DNA of 64,000 nucleotides from Tumebacillus sp. BK434 (GTDB lineage Bacteria; Bacillota; Bacilli; Tumebacillales; Tumebacillaceae). A model generated the notes under the pieces. The model ran no database searches and had not been told where the DNA came from. It saw only the letters and a program-made list of their open reading frames with translations. Shown one piece after another: positions 30,162 to 41,000 of the stretch (its first letter is position 1; every line of letters starts with the position of its first letter). Where the stretch lies: assembly GCF_004340785.1 (NCBI RefSeq), contig NZ_SLXS01000001.1:434001-498000 (forward strand). The letters are read 5' to 3'. A program made the position numbers and the translations under genes.

Positions 30162-30412
30162 ATATCTTCGGAATGTCACGGACTCATTTTTGAGATCCAA
30201 AGTTTCCGTCATCCAACCGAAATCGAGCCAGGCAGCGCAATGTCTCGTTTTCTGATTGAAGCGGTCCCCCACCATGCTTGATATTTTCTCGCGGAAGGGG
30301 GCAAGTTCCGATGGATAATGGCTTCGATTTCTTGAAACTTGATGGTAAAGCTTGCAGTCTGTTGTTTCTGCAAAAATTGGCTAAGTTGTAGATAAATCGA
30401 TGTTCTTGCCAA
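30147..30412 (-). pseudogene. DUF7662-like small protein, frameshifted
   Basis: Reading leftward from TTG 30412, the first 48 codons give a small domain of the kind I recall as DUF7662: FQEIEAIIHRNLPPSARKYQ followed by AWW. After the tryptophans the family signature continues in another frame as GDRFNQKTRHCAAWLDFGW and so on to a TAG at 30147-30149, directly before a terminator. The switch occurs at a run of five C on the plus strand (30266-30270); one more base would restore a single frame of about 88 codons. It is therefore either a recent frameshift or a homopolymer sequencing error. The family name is from memory and needs a profile search. Function unknown. Confidence 0.65.
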
Positions 30413-30453
30413 TGAGATCCCTCTTTCTTAACTCAATTTTGGCGGTGATCCAG

Positions 30454-30999
30454 ATGGAAAAAATGGTAGTTGCAGCGGTGAGCAGCAGCGCTTCACATAC
30501 ATTCAGCAAGCCCACCCAGGACAGCATCCAGCTTTTGGCCGGGCTCGGTGTAGCAGGGGATGCGCATTTGGGGAAGACGGTGAAGCACCGTTCGCGGGTG
30601 CAGCAAGACCCGACACAGCCTAATTTGCGGCAAGTGCATTTGATCCACGAGGAACTGTTCGTGGATCTGCAGAGCAAAGGCTACACCGTCTCCGCCGGAC
30701 AGCTGGGAGAGAACGTGACGACGCGCGGCGTGGATCTGCTGGGCTTGCCGACGGGGGCGCGCCTGTATCTTGGAGAGACAGCGATTGTGGAGATCACGGG
30801 GCTGCGCAATCCTTGTGCGCAGCTGGATCGCTTTCAGCCGGGACTGATGCAGGCGGTGCTGGATCAAGATGCGTCAGGCAATCTCATCCGCAAGGCCGGC
30901 GTGATGGCTATCGTGCTGGAGGGCGGTGAGGTGCGGGCGGGGGACGCGATACGGATTGAATTGCCCCCTGAGCCGCATCGGCCGCTGGAGCGGGTATGA
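30454..30999 (+). CDS. MOSC domain-containing protein
   Basis: The 181-residue protein matches the stand-alone MOSC (molybdenum cofactor sulfurase C-terminal) domain. It shows the early GLGVAGDAHLGKTVKHRSR region, GQLGENVTTRG near residue 83, and the characteristic cysteine motif ITGLRNPCAQLD near residues 112-123. Such proteins are thought to bind sulfur or molybdenum-cofactor-related ligands; the exact substrate is unknown. The start is ATG 30454; in-frame sequence back to 30400 lacks a better SD. The SD here (GGCGGTGAT) is weak. It diverges from the DUF7662-like pseudogene and ends in an intrinsic terminator. Confidence 0.88.
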   Translation: MEKMVVAAVSSSASHTFSKPTQDSIQLLAGLGVAGDAHLGKTVKHRSRVQQDPTQPNLRQVHLIHEELFVDLQSKGYTVSAGQLGENVTTRGVDLLGLPTGARLYLGETAIVEITGLRNPCAQLDRFQPGLMQAVLDQDASGNLIRKAGVMAIVLEGGEVRAGDAIRIELPPEPHRPLERV

Positions 31000-31021
31000 G
31001 CACCTTCGGGTGCTTTTTTTA
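30999..31021 (+). terminator. Intrinsic terminator of the MOSC gene
   Basis: An AGCACC/GGTGCT stem with the stable TTCG loop is followed by seven or more T. It overlaps the last base of the MOSC stop and abuts the stop of the convergent ankyrin gene. Confidence 0.9.
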
Positions 31022-31672
31022 TTGCTCCAGCAGTTGGATGATCTCGTCGTGGTGTTTTTCCTTGGCGTAGTCCAAGGCGGTTTTACCTGTGTTATCGATG
31101 GGTCGCAGGTTGGCCCCGTTGTTGACGAGAAAGCGCACGTTCTCTGTCCGCAAGTTATCTACCGCCCAGTGCAACGCTGTGCGGCCATTTTTTGTACTCA
31201 CGTTGAGGCTGGCACCGCCTTCTGCCAAGACCTGAATCATTTCGGGCGTCCCCATCATCGCCGCGTCGATCATCGGGTAGCGGCCATCCGTTTTGTCGGC
31301 GACGTTTGGTTGGGCGTGATATGCAAGCAAGAGCTTTACGATCTCGAGATGGCCGTTGGCCGTTGCGCCGTGCAAGGCGGTCGAGCCGTTATCGTCGGTT
31401 GCGTTGGGGTCCGCTCCGGATCGCAACAGGAATTCTGCCAACTGCATGTGGCCTCGATAGGAGGCAGCGATCAATGCGGTTTCCCCGTATTCTCCTCGCA
31501 CCTCCACGTCCATGCCGTTCGAGAGTTCGGCTTGCACCTCGGACATGTAATTATTGGCGGCTTTCTCCACAAAACTTTGTTCCGCTTGTGATACGTCTCG
31601 ATCCCAGATGATCAGGCCAAGCACGAGGCACGCAACGATCATGCCGCCGATGGCTTTATTTTTTTTCTTCAT
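31019..31672 (-). CDS. Membrane-anchored ankyrin-repeat protein
   Basis: This 217-residue protein begins with a Lys-rich N-terminus and a hydrophobic helix (about residues 9-24), a signal anchor or uncleaved signal peptide that would place the rest outside the membrane. Four to five ankyrin repeats follow from about residue 60. Clear cores are GETALIAASYRGH, GSTALHGATANGH, GRTALHWAVDN and GKTALDYAKEKHH. Ankyrin repeats mediate protein binding; the partner is unknown. The start ATG 31672 is preceded by GAGGTG at a good distance; the frame is open back to 31777 but without a better start. The gene is convergent with the MOSC gene and divergent from NRPS2. Confidence 0.88.
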   Translation of the reverse strand: MKKKNKAIGGMIVACLVLGLIIWDRDVSQAEQSFVEKAANNYMSEVQAELSNGMDVEVRGEYGETALIAASYRGHMQLAEFLLRSGADPNATDDNGSTALHGATANGHLEIVKLLLAYHAQPNVADKTDGRYPMIDAAMMGTPEMIQVLAEGGASLNVSTKNGRTALHWAVDNLRTENVRFLVNNGANLRPIDNTGKTALDYAKEKHHDEIIQLLEQ

Positions 31673-31699
31673 TTGATTCACCTCACAAGAATTGAAGGT

Positions 31700-31717
31700 G
31701 CCCGTCGAAGGACGGGC
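31700..31717 (-). other. Hairpin in the ankyrin gene leader
   Basis: A perfect seven-base-pair inverted repeat (GCCCGTC/GACGGGC) with a four-base loop lies 28-45 bases upstream of the ankyrin start codon. It could affect translation or mRNA stability. No T-run follows on the minus strand. Confidence 0.4.
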
Positions 31718-31843
31718 TCTTGTTAGGAAAACGATTGAAAACAAGTACATCATCATACAACAAACCAATTGTACCAAAAATTTCCGCGGATATTAAAGCG
31801 AATTTGATGGATGTATCATAATTTTCAATTCTCGAATTATGGC

Positions 31844-31875
31844 GCCTGAGGCTTTCCTCGGGCATTTTATTTTTC
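31844..31875 (+). terminator. Orphan terminator-like hairpin upstream of NRPS2
   Basis: GCCTGAGG and CCTCGGGC form an eight-base-pair stem (one G-U pair) with loop CTTT, followed by ATTTTATTTTT. No plus-strand gene lies directly upstream, so it ends either an unseen transcript or read-through before the NRPS2 promoter. Confidence 0.5.
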
Positions 31876-31936
31876 ACAAAACGGAGTGGGATTTCCAGAA
31901 TTTCATTAAATAAATTACTTTCTTTGTGAAAATATA

Positions 31937-31965
31937 TTATTAAATTTTGGAAGATATGGTATTAT
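31937..31965 (+). promoter_or_regulatory. Candidate NRPS2 promoter
   Basis: An extended -10 element (TGG-TATTAT, hexamer 31960-31965) sits 17 bases downstream of a weak -35 (TTATTA, 31937-31942) in an AT-rich stretch about 80 bases before the NRPS2 start. Assigned by eye only. Confidence 0.4.
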
Positions 31966-32010
31966 GATAACTGAGTTTATGGAATTTCTAATTTTGGAGG
32001 TTTATAGAAA

Positions 32011-32058
32011 TTGTCTATGAGACGGATGAAAGGATTGACCTGCGATGGGAAAAATTAG
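32011..32058 (+). promoter_or_regulatory. Possible 15-codon leader ORF overlapping the NRPS2 start
   Basis: A TGGAGG at 31995-32000 is placed for a TTG at 32011, not for the NRPS2 ATG. The frame (TTG TCT ATG AGA ...) ends with TAG at 32056-32058, 14 bases inside NRPS2. NRPS2 itself has only a modest SD (AAAGGA, 32029-32034) lying within this mini-ORF, which suggests translational coupling. Confidence 0.35.
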
Positions 32059-35000
32059 CACCAAACAGGAAGTGTATGCCTTTCCGGCCTCACTCGCTCA
32101 GCAGCGGTTGTGGTTTTTGAATCAAATAATTGAGGATCGCTCCGCTTACAATTTACCAGCAGCTCTCCGTTTTCGTGGAGACTTGAACGTGGATTGCTTG
32201 GAACGCAGTCTGGATGAGATTGTAAGACGACATGAAACACTTCGTACCAGTTTTGAAATCGTTGAAGATCAGTTGATGCAGATGGTTCAAGACAAGGCAG
32301 AGTGGAACTTAGAGGTCGTTGACTTGTGCCACCTCCTGTTGAGCAATCAAGAAGAGCTGGTATTGAGCATGGCTGCAGAGGAAGCAAGACGGGTATTTGA
32401 CCTCAGTGCAGGTCCATTGTTGCGAACAACTTTGCTGAAGTTACGACCTGATGAACATGTCTTGCTGATCACGATGCACCATATCGTGTCCGATGGCTGG
32501 TCGGTGGAAGTATTTATGAGCGAGTTGATGCGACTCTACGAAGCATTAACGACCGGACGTCCTATTCCGTTATCTGAACTCGAGTTTCAATATGCAGATT
32601 ATACTCATTTTCATCATGAGTTCATCGAAAGCGAAGAGGTGGAGAATCAGGTTGCTTATTGGAAGGAGCATTTATCGGGTCGATCAACCGTGTTGCAATT
32701 GCCGACCGATCACCCTCGACCGTCACGTCAGAGTTACAAGGGGGCAACGGTACCTGTAATCGTACCGCCGAAGCTGACGGACCAATTGAAAGAGTTGTGC
32801 AAGCGCGAGGGCGTTACATTGTTCATGGTGCTTCTGGCCGCCTATCAAGCTCTGATATATCGACATACAAGACAGGAGGATATTTTGGTCGGCTCGCCGT
32901 ACGCCAACCGAGACATGGAAGAAGTCGAGGGGATGATCGGCTTATTCGTCAACACGTTAGTTTTTGCGAGCCGCATTGATGAGGAGACTCAGTTCTCCGA
33001 CTTATTGCTTCAAGTGCGTCAATCGACAATTGATGCAATGAAGAATCAAGAGGTGCCGTTCGAACGTTTGCTGGAAGAGTTAAAAGTGGAACGAGAGATG
33101 AGTCACTCCCCGATTTTCCAAGTCATGTTCGCGATGCAGAACTCATCGCTTGCTGCTCTGCGTTTGCCAGGGGTGGAGATCGAAGTTCTGCCTGTGGAGC
33201 GCGGGACGGCTAAGTTCGACCTGTTGCTGGACTTTGCTGAAGTGGAGGGGGCGCTTGTCGGGACGTTGGAATACAGCACCGATCTGTTTGAGCATCAGAC
33301 TGTTGATCGGATGTCGAAGCATTTTTGTATTCTGCTTGAAGGGGCCATTCAGAATCCGAATGCCTTGATCACCGAACTGCCCATGCTAACTTCTGCGGAA
33401 GAACATCAGTTGCTAGTCGAATGGAATGACACGAAACGAAAGTATGAACTTGCGAATGACTGTTTGCATGAACTGTTCGAAAAACAGGTGGAACGCAACC
33501 CGGACTCGATTGCAGTTACTTTTCAGGGAAACAACTGGACGTATCAGGAGTTAAACAGGCGCAGCAATCGTCTTGCACATCGTCTCCAACGGCTAGGTGT
33601 TGGTTCAGGTACGTTTGTCGGTGTTTCGATGGAGCGTTCCTTGGAACTGGTTGCTTCTTTGCTTGCCATTCTTAAGACAGGGGCTGCGTATGTTCCTCTT
33701 GACCCGGAACTTCCGACTGACCGTCTGTCCTATATCCTCAAAGATTCGGCGGTACAAGTCTTGATAACGGAGCGCAGAATTGAAGAACGTATTCAGGAAC
33801 TTGACGTGCCGCGCCTCTTTGTGGGTGAAATGTGGGAGGAGTTGGAGAAGGAGAGCGAGGCCAATCCGAGCGTTGCCAGTTCATCGGAAACCCTCTGCTA
33901 CATGATTTACACATCGGGTTCAACAGGTAGACCCAAAGGAGCTATGAACGCCCATCGCGGGGTGGTGAACCGTCTGCTATGGATGCAGGAAACGTTTCAG
34001 TTGACTGCGGAGGATCGCATTCTGCAAAAGACACCCTTTGGCTTCGACGTGTCAGTATGGGAGTTCTTCTGGCCGTTGATTACGGGAGCCCGTCTGGTTA
34101 TGGCGATTCCGGAGGGGCATAAAGATCCAGAATATTTGACACGAATGATAACGGAAGAAAAAATCACAACGATACATTTCGTTCCCTCGATGTTGTATAT
34201 GTTTCTTGAGAGTGACCAGGTGGAGGCATGTACAAGCTTGCGCACTGTGATCTGTAGCGGCGAAGCGTTGACTTTTGAACTGCAAGAGAGATTTTTTGAA
34301 CGGCTTGATGCCGAATTGCACAACTTGTACGGTCCAACGGAGGCAGCGATCGACGTCACTCATTGGGCTTGCCAAAGAGAAAGCGAGCATCGTGTTGTCC
34401 CGATTGGTCGTCCCGTGGCGAATACGCAATTGTACATCCTGGATCCACATCTGAAAGCGGTGCCAATTGGCGTAGCAGGCGAATTGTATATCGGGGGCGT
34501 TCAGGTTGGGATCGGTTATCATGGCCGTCCAGATTTGACAGAACATTCGTTCCTGCCTGATCCGTTTCGTAACGAACCGGGGGCTCGCCTTTACAAGACG
34601 GGCGACTTGGCTCGATACCTGAATGACGGCACGATCGAATATCTGGGACGGGTCGATTTCCAGGTAAAGATTCGAGGTTTTCGAGTTGAGTTGGGGGAGA
34701 TTGAGGCATTGCTTGATCGGCACCCGCAAATTGGACAATCGGTGGTGACTGCATTTGAGGAGGATGGTCACAAGCGGTTGATTGCCTATGTGGTCGTGGA
34801 GAAGGAGGCAGTTTCAGAAGACGATCTGCGGAATTACCTTAAGCAACAGTTGCCAGAATATATGGTACCTAGCGCTTGGGTGATGATGCAAAGCCTGCCG
34901 CTGTCGCCCAACGGTAAAATCGATCGTCGCTCCTTGCCGAATCCGATCCTGATTCACACGCAAAGAGAACGGGTGGCACCCCGTAATGAGGTTGAGCAGA

Positions 35001-38000
35001 AATTGGCTGACGTATGGGGGCAAGTTTTGCACATCAAACAAGTGGGCATCGATGACAATTACTTCGAAGTTGGCGGAGATTCGATTCGCAGTATCCAAGT
35101 GGTGGCGATGGCGAAAAAGAAAGGTCTTGTGATAACGCTTCGGGACATATTGGCCTGTCAAACGATACGCGAGTTGGCGCTCGTTGCAACCAGTATGGCA
35201 ACAGATGAACCTGAAGCGGCATCCATGGAGCCATTTGCGCTGATCTCATCTGAGGATCGTCTACGACTGCCGGAGACAGTTGAAAATGCGTATCCACTTA
35301 CGAAACTTCAGGAAGGGATGCTGTTCCACAGCTCATTCGACCCTGATTCGTATCTCTATCTAAATTTGATCAGTGTGCACCTTCGCTCGATGTTCGACCA
35401 AGAGGTGTTTGAAAAGGCCTTGCGTTGGATGGCAAAACGCCACCCCGCGTTCCGTACTTCCTTTGATCTGATCGGAAATGAGCAGCCGCTTCAACTGATC
35501 CATCGGGATGTTGCAGTCAATTTGCATGTTGAAGATTTGCGAAATCTTACAGATGCGGAGCAGCAGGAGCACTTGAAAAATTGGCTTCAATCGCAGCGCG
35601 GACGATCTTTCGACTGGGCACAGGCACCTTTGATCCGTTGTACGGTACATCTGCGCGGCGATGACCGTTTCCAATTCACGTTGAATGAACATCATGCCCT
35701 CTATGATGGGTGGAGCATGTCTGTTTTGTTGGTCGAATTGTTTAACACGTATTTTTCGTTACAAAACAAACAACTGTCTGAACGAACTGACCTGCCGTGG
35801 CTGTTTCAAGAGTATGTTGCTTTGGAAGGGCTGGCGTTGCAATCTGAAGAACAACGAGGTTTTTGGAAAAGCTGGTTGGACGGGGCACAAATCACCAAGC
35901 TGCCGCGCTTGACGAATGCTCCAGCTCAGAAGGCTCGGGTAAACATTTGTCATCGGGTGCGCCATTTTTCTGAAGAGTTTTCTAAGCGTCTCAAGGACAT
36001 CGCCCATCTGGCGGGAACGCCGCTGCGCACCGTGTTGTTTGCAGCTCACCTGCGCGTCCTGAATCTCATCAGTGGTCAGAACGATCTTGTAACCGGCGTT
36101 GTGAATAATGGACGACCCGAAGTAAGAGAGTCTGAGAAGGTGTTGGGGCTGTTCCTCAATACGTTACCGTACCGTGCACAGCTGGATGGCGGTACATGGC
36201 TCGATCTGATTCGGCAATGTCTTGACTTGGATATGCGCGTGCTGCCATTCCGCCGTTATCCGCTTGCACAGTTGCAAGTAGACCACGGTGGTGAAGCATT
36301 GTTCGAGACTGCCTTTAACTTCACACATTTCCATGTGTTGCAATCTGTACTGGGGATAGAAGGGATGGAAGTGCTGGATGTTGTGCAGTATGCGGACACC
36401 AACCTGCCTTTCCTCGCGGAGTTCAGCCAAGATCTCTTTACGTCTCAAGTGAAGCTAAGTTTGCAATGGGATATGTCTGAATTTGATGAACAGATGATCG
36501 CACGCATGGAAACCTACTACGCTAATGTGCTGGAACAGATGGTTCGCGATCCAGAGGCTCGTTATGAACAGGTTTCTCTGTTGTCAGCGGAGGAATCGGA
36601 CGATGTGTTCCATCATTGGAACGATACTGATGCATCACTAGAAATAGAGTGTTTACATCAATTGTTCAGTGCCAAAGTGCCGCAGTTCCGAGACAAAATT
36701 GCTGTGAAGGCACCGATGCGTACGCTTAGCTACGAGGAATTGTATCACCAATCAAATCGAGTAGCACATCTTCTTCGTGAGCAAGGGGCGCAACCCAATC
36801 GATTGGTCGCCGTCATGATGGAAAAAGGCTGGGAGCAGATTGTCGCAGTTCTTGGCGTGTTGCAGGCGGGGGCTGCTTACTTGCCAATCGATCCAAGTCT
36901 GCCTCGCGAACGAATTCGCTATCTCATAAGTCAAAGTGAAGTTGAATTGATCTTAACTCAATCTTACGTTATGGAAAAATTCGGCTTGTTGACGGACGTT
37001 ACGACATTTTGTATTGATCAGGAGGAATTGTTTGCCGGATATTCGATCGAGCCGCCGATACAAGTACATGGATCTGATGACCTTGCCTATGTCATCTTTA
37101 CCTCGGGTTCGACCGGTGTTCCCAAAGGGGTGATGATCACTCATCGTGGAGCGGTGAATACGATTTTGGACATCAATAATCGATTTGGTGTGACGGAAAA
37201 AGACAGTGTGCTCGCCATGTCTATGCTGGAATTCGATCTGTCTGTGTATGACATCTTCGGATTGCTTGGTGTTGGAGGCACGATCGTGTTCCCTGACGCG
37301 AAGCAGATGCACGACCCGGCTCATTGGTCCGATGTTTTGTTGCAGGAACAGATTACACTATGGAACTCTGCGCCCACGATGATGAAGATTCTGGTCGATC
37401 ATCTGAATCAAACCGGCGCAAGCTTACCGTCTTCCATGCGGCTCGTGTTGCTGAGTGGTGACTGGATTCCGATCACGTTGCCCAAGCAAATTGTTCAATT
37501 CGTGCCGGCCGTGCAAGTGGTCTCCCTTGGAGGGGCCACCGAAGCGTCGATTTGGTCGATTCTCTACCCGATCGGGGAGATCCGTCCGGAGTGGAGCAGC
37601 ATTCCTTATGGACGTCCGATGCGCAATCAGAAGTTTTATGTTTTAGACCAGGCTCTGCAACCTTGCCCGGTCGGAACTCCTGGTGAACTCTACATCGGAG
37701 GAACTGGCCTCGCCATCGGGTATTGGAAGGATGACGAGAAGACTCGCCGTAGTTTCATCCAACATCCCCAGACTGGAGAGCGTCTCTATCGTACAGGGGA
37801 CATGGGGCGCTATCAGTTGGACGGAACGATTGAGTTTTTAGGGCGTGTCGATTTTCAAGTGAAAATTCGCGGTTTCCGCGTTGAGCTGGGAGAAATTGAG
37901 ACTGTCCTTTCCAAGCACGATTTGATCTTGGAGACGGTTGTCGTAGTACGGGAGGACGAACCGGGAGATCGACGTCTGGTCGCCTATATACAACCCTTGC

Positions 38001-41000
38001 AAGGCGCAGAGATCGAGCCGGCCGATTTGCGTATGTTGGTGCGTGAGGCATTGCCAAACTATATGGTTCCATCCGCCTTTGTCTTTTTGGAACAATGGCC
38101 GATGACGAACAATGGGAAGCTGGACCGTAAAGCCCTGCCGGCACCGGAGATAGCTGGCCGCAGTTCGACTCATGAATTCGTAGCGCCTCGAAACGAACTG
38201 GAGGAACAACTGTCTGAAATTTGGACAGACGTCTTGAAAGTTGAATCGGTCGGCATGTTCGATAATTTCTTTGACATCGGTGGGCATTCGTTGTTGGCCA
38301 TGCAGTTGATGACCCGCGTTACCGAAACGTTCCACGTACAGTTGCCGTTGCGTACCATGTTCGAGGCACCGAGCGTCGCGGAGTTGGCAGACAAGATTCG
38401 CCATGCAGGCTCTTCCGAAGAAGAGAGCGTGACGATCGCTCTGGTTCCGCGCGGAGAAGGCTTGCCGCTGTCTCCTGCGCAAGAGCGTCTGTGGTTCCTT
38501 GAGCAATTGGAGGAAGAAGGGAACTCGGCGTATCACATTTCGGACGCGGTACGGATTGCTGCGCCTTTAGAGCTCGATGTTTTGCAAAAGAGTCTCAATC
38601 TAATTGTGAGCCGCCACGAAACCCTTCGAACATCCTTCCGAGCATTCGAAGGAACTCCTCAGCAGTTTGTTGAGGAGCGTGACATTCCGATTCGCTTCTT
38701 CGACGTTCGGGATATCCCCTTGCAAGTACGGGAGCAACGGATCAAAGAGCTGGCCAAGGAAGATGCACAGACTAGGTTCGATTTAGAACATGACCCGCTC
38801 CTGCGAATGTCTGTTCTGCGTGAGGCGGATGAGGAGTACCTGTTGGTACTGACGATGCACCACATCATCTCCGATGCTTGGTCGATGGGCATTTTTATCA
38901 CTGAGTTGTTGCATGCCTACGAATCGATCCTTGGGGCTCAAACTCCCACATGGCCAGACTTGTCGGTGCAGTACGCTGACTATGCTTCATGGCATCGCGA
39001 ATGGCTGAAGGGCGAGCAGGTGTCGGAGCAACTGGAGTACTGGAAGAGAAAGTTAGGCGATCGTCCGACTGTCTTGGAGTTGCCAACAGACCACCCGCGG
39101 CAACCCGTACGCTCCACCCGGGGGCGAAGTGAGATGTTCAATGTGTCGAAGCAGGTCGTGGACAGATTCGCTGAACTGGGTCAGAAGGAGCAGGCGACCT
39201 TGTTTATGACGATGCTCACCGCCTTCAAGGTATGGCTGTACCGTTATACGGGTCAAGCAGATCTTTCGGTGGGTACTCCGATTGCCAACCGCAGTCGATT
39301 GGAGTGGGAAGGGCTGATCGGTTTCTTCGTTAACACATTGGTCATTCGAACGTCATTGTCTGGCAAGTTAAATTTTGGCGAGATCGTATCCCAAGTGCGT
39401 GAAATTGCTTTGGAAGCCTATTCGAACCAGGACGTTCCGTTCGAGAGATTAGTTGAGGACTTGCAACCGGAACGCAATTTGAGTTACACTCCGCTCTTTC
39501 AAGTCATGTTTGTTTTGCAAAAGGATATCGTGGGGGAAACCGACTCTGAACATTTGACACTGACACCGCTTGGTGCGGTGGAAACTGAGACATCCAAATT
39601 CGACTTGACGATGGTACTCACCGAAACGCAGCAAGGATTGTCCGGCGTTTTGGAATACAGCACTGATCTATTTGAAGAGAGCACCGTGAAGCGCATGGTG
39701 AAGCATTTTAATACATTGCTTGAAGCAATTATCTTGCACCCGGATCTGCCGATTGAGCAGATATCGTTCATGTCTGCCGAGGAGACTGACTGGCTCCTTG
39801 CTGTTGCAAAGGGGCGAGAGATAGAACACCAGCCGGGTGTAATGCTGCATCAGATGTTTGAACGGCAAGTGGAGAAAACCCCGGATGCAGTGGCGGTTGC
39901 AGCAGGTTTGGTTTCTCTTACGTATCGAGAACTAAATGATCGCGCAAACCGTTTGGCTCACTACCTGCGCAGAATAGATGTGACTCCTGATGAACCGGTC
40001 GGTTTGTACATGGAGCGCTCGCCGGAGTTAGTGGTGGCGATTTACGCAGTCCTCAAAGCGGGCGGTGCTTATGTCCCGATCGATCCGACCTATCCAGAGG
40101 AGCGGATCACCTACATGTTGCAGGAAGCTAACGTTCGTGTGCTGTTGACGCAGGACGATCTCCCGAAGGGAGAAGAGTGGACTGCTGTGGAGCATCTGAT
40201 TCAACTGGATGCAAAGCTGGCTTGGTTGCAGGATGAGAGCACCGACAACCCGGTGATCACAAATTATGAAGAGGACCTTGCGTACATCATTTATACGTCT
40301 GGTTCCACCGGAAATCCGAAGGGTGTCATGATCGAGCACCGTGCGCTCCGCAACCATATGGTGTGGATGCAGCGTCAGTTTACTTTTACGTCCCAAGACG
40401 TCATCTTGCAGAAGACACCTATCAGTTTCGACGCATCGGTGTGGGAATTCCATGCACCGTTACTCTGCGGAGCCCGATTGGTGCTTGCTGATCCGGATTG
40501 GATGCAGGATTTGTCTTCCTTGGTCGAGGTCATAAATCGGGAGGCAGTGACCGTGCTTCAAGTGGTCCCGTCGCTCTTGATTGCCTTGCTTGCCGATTGC
40601 TCGCTTGATTCCTGTTCCACGCTGCGACACGTGTTCTGTGGCGGTGAAGTGCTGACCTCCGAACTAAAAAAGCGTTTCTACGCAAGCATGAATGCTGAGT
40701 TGCACAATCTGTATGGTCCGACAGAGGCATGCATTGATACACTTTGGTGGGATTGCGACGATTCGGACGAGGAGTTTGTCGTTCCGATCGGTCGTCCCGT
40801 AGACAATGTACAAGCCTTGGTGTTAGACGATCAAATGCAGTTGGTGCCAATTGGAGTTCCCGGCGAATTGTACCTTGGCGGTATCTGTCTCGCGCGCGGC
40901 TACTTGAACCGTCCGGATTTAACAGCGGAAATGTTCGTCCCGAATCACTTTGGTGAAGGGCGCTTGTACAAGACCGGAGACATGGTGCGTATTCGTGAAA

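Noticed and set aside
31683-31877. A 64-codon minus-strand ORF between the ankyrin gene and NRPS2
   Set aside because: No SD, no family resemblance, and it runs through two hairpins in the leader region.
35280-36600. A heterocyclisation (Cy) domain before the Cys module of NRPS2
   Set aside because: The active site reads HHALYDGWS, the ordinary condensation motif, not the DxxxxD of Cy domains, so a thiazoline is not predicted from this module alone.
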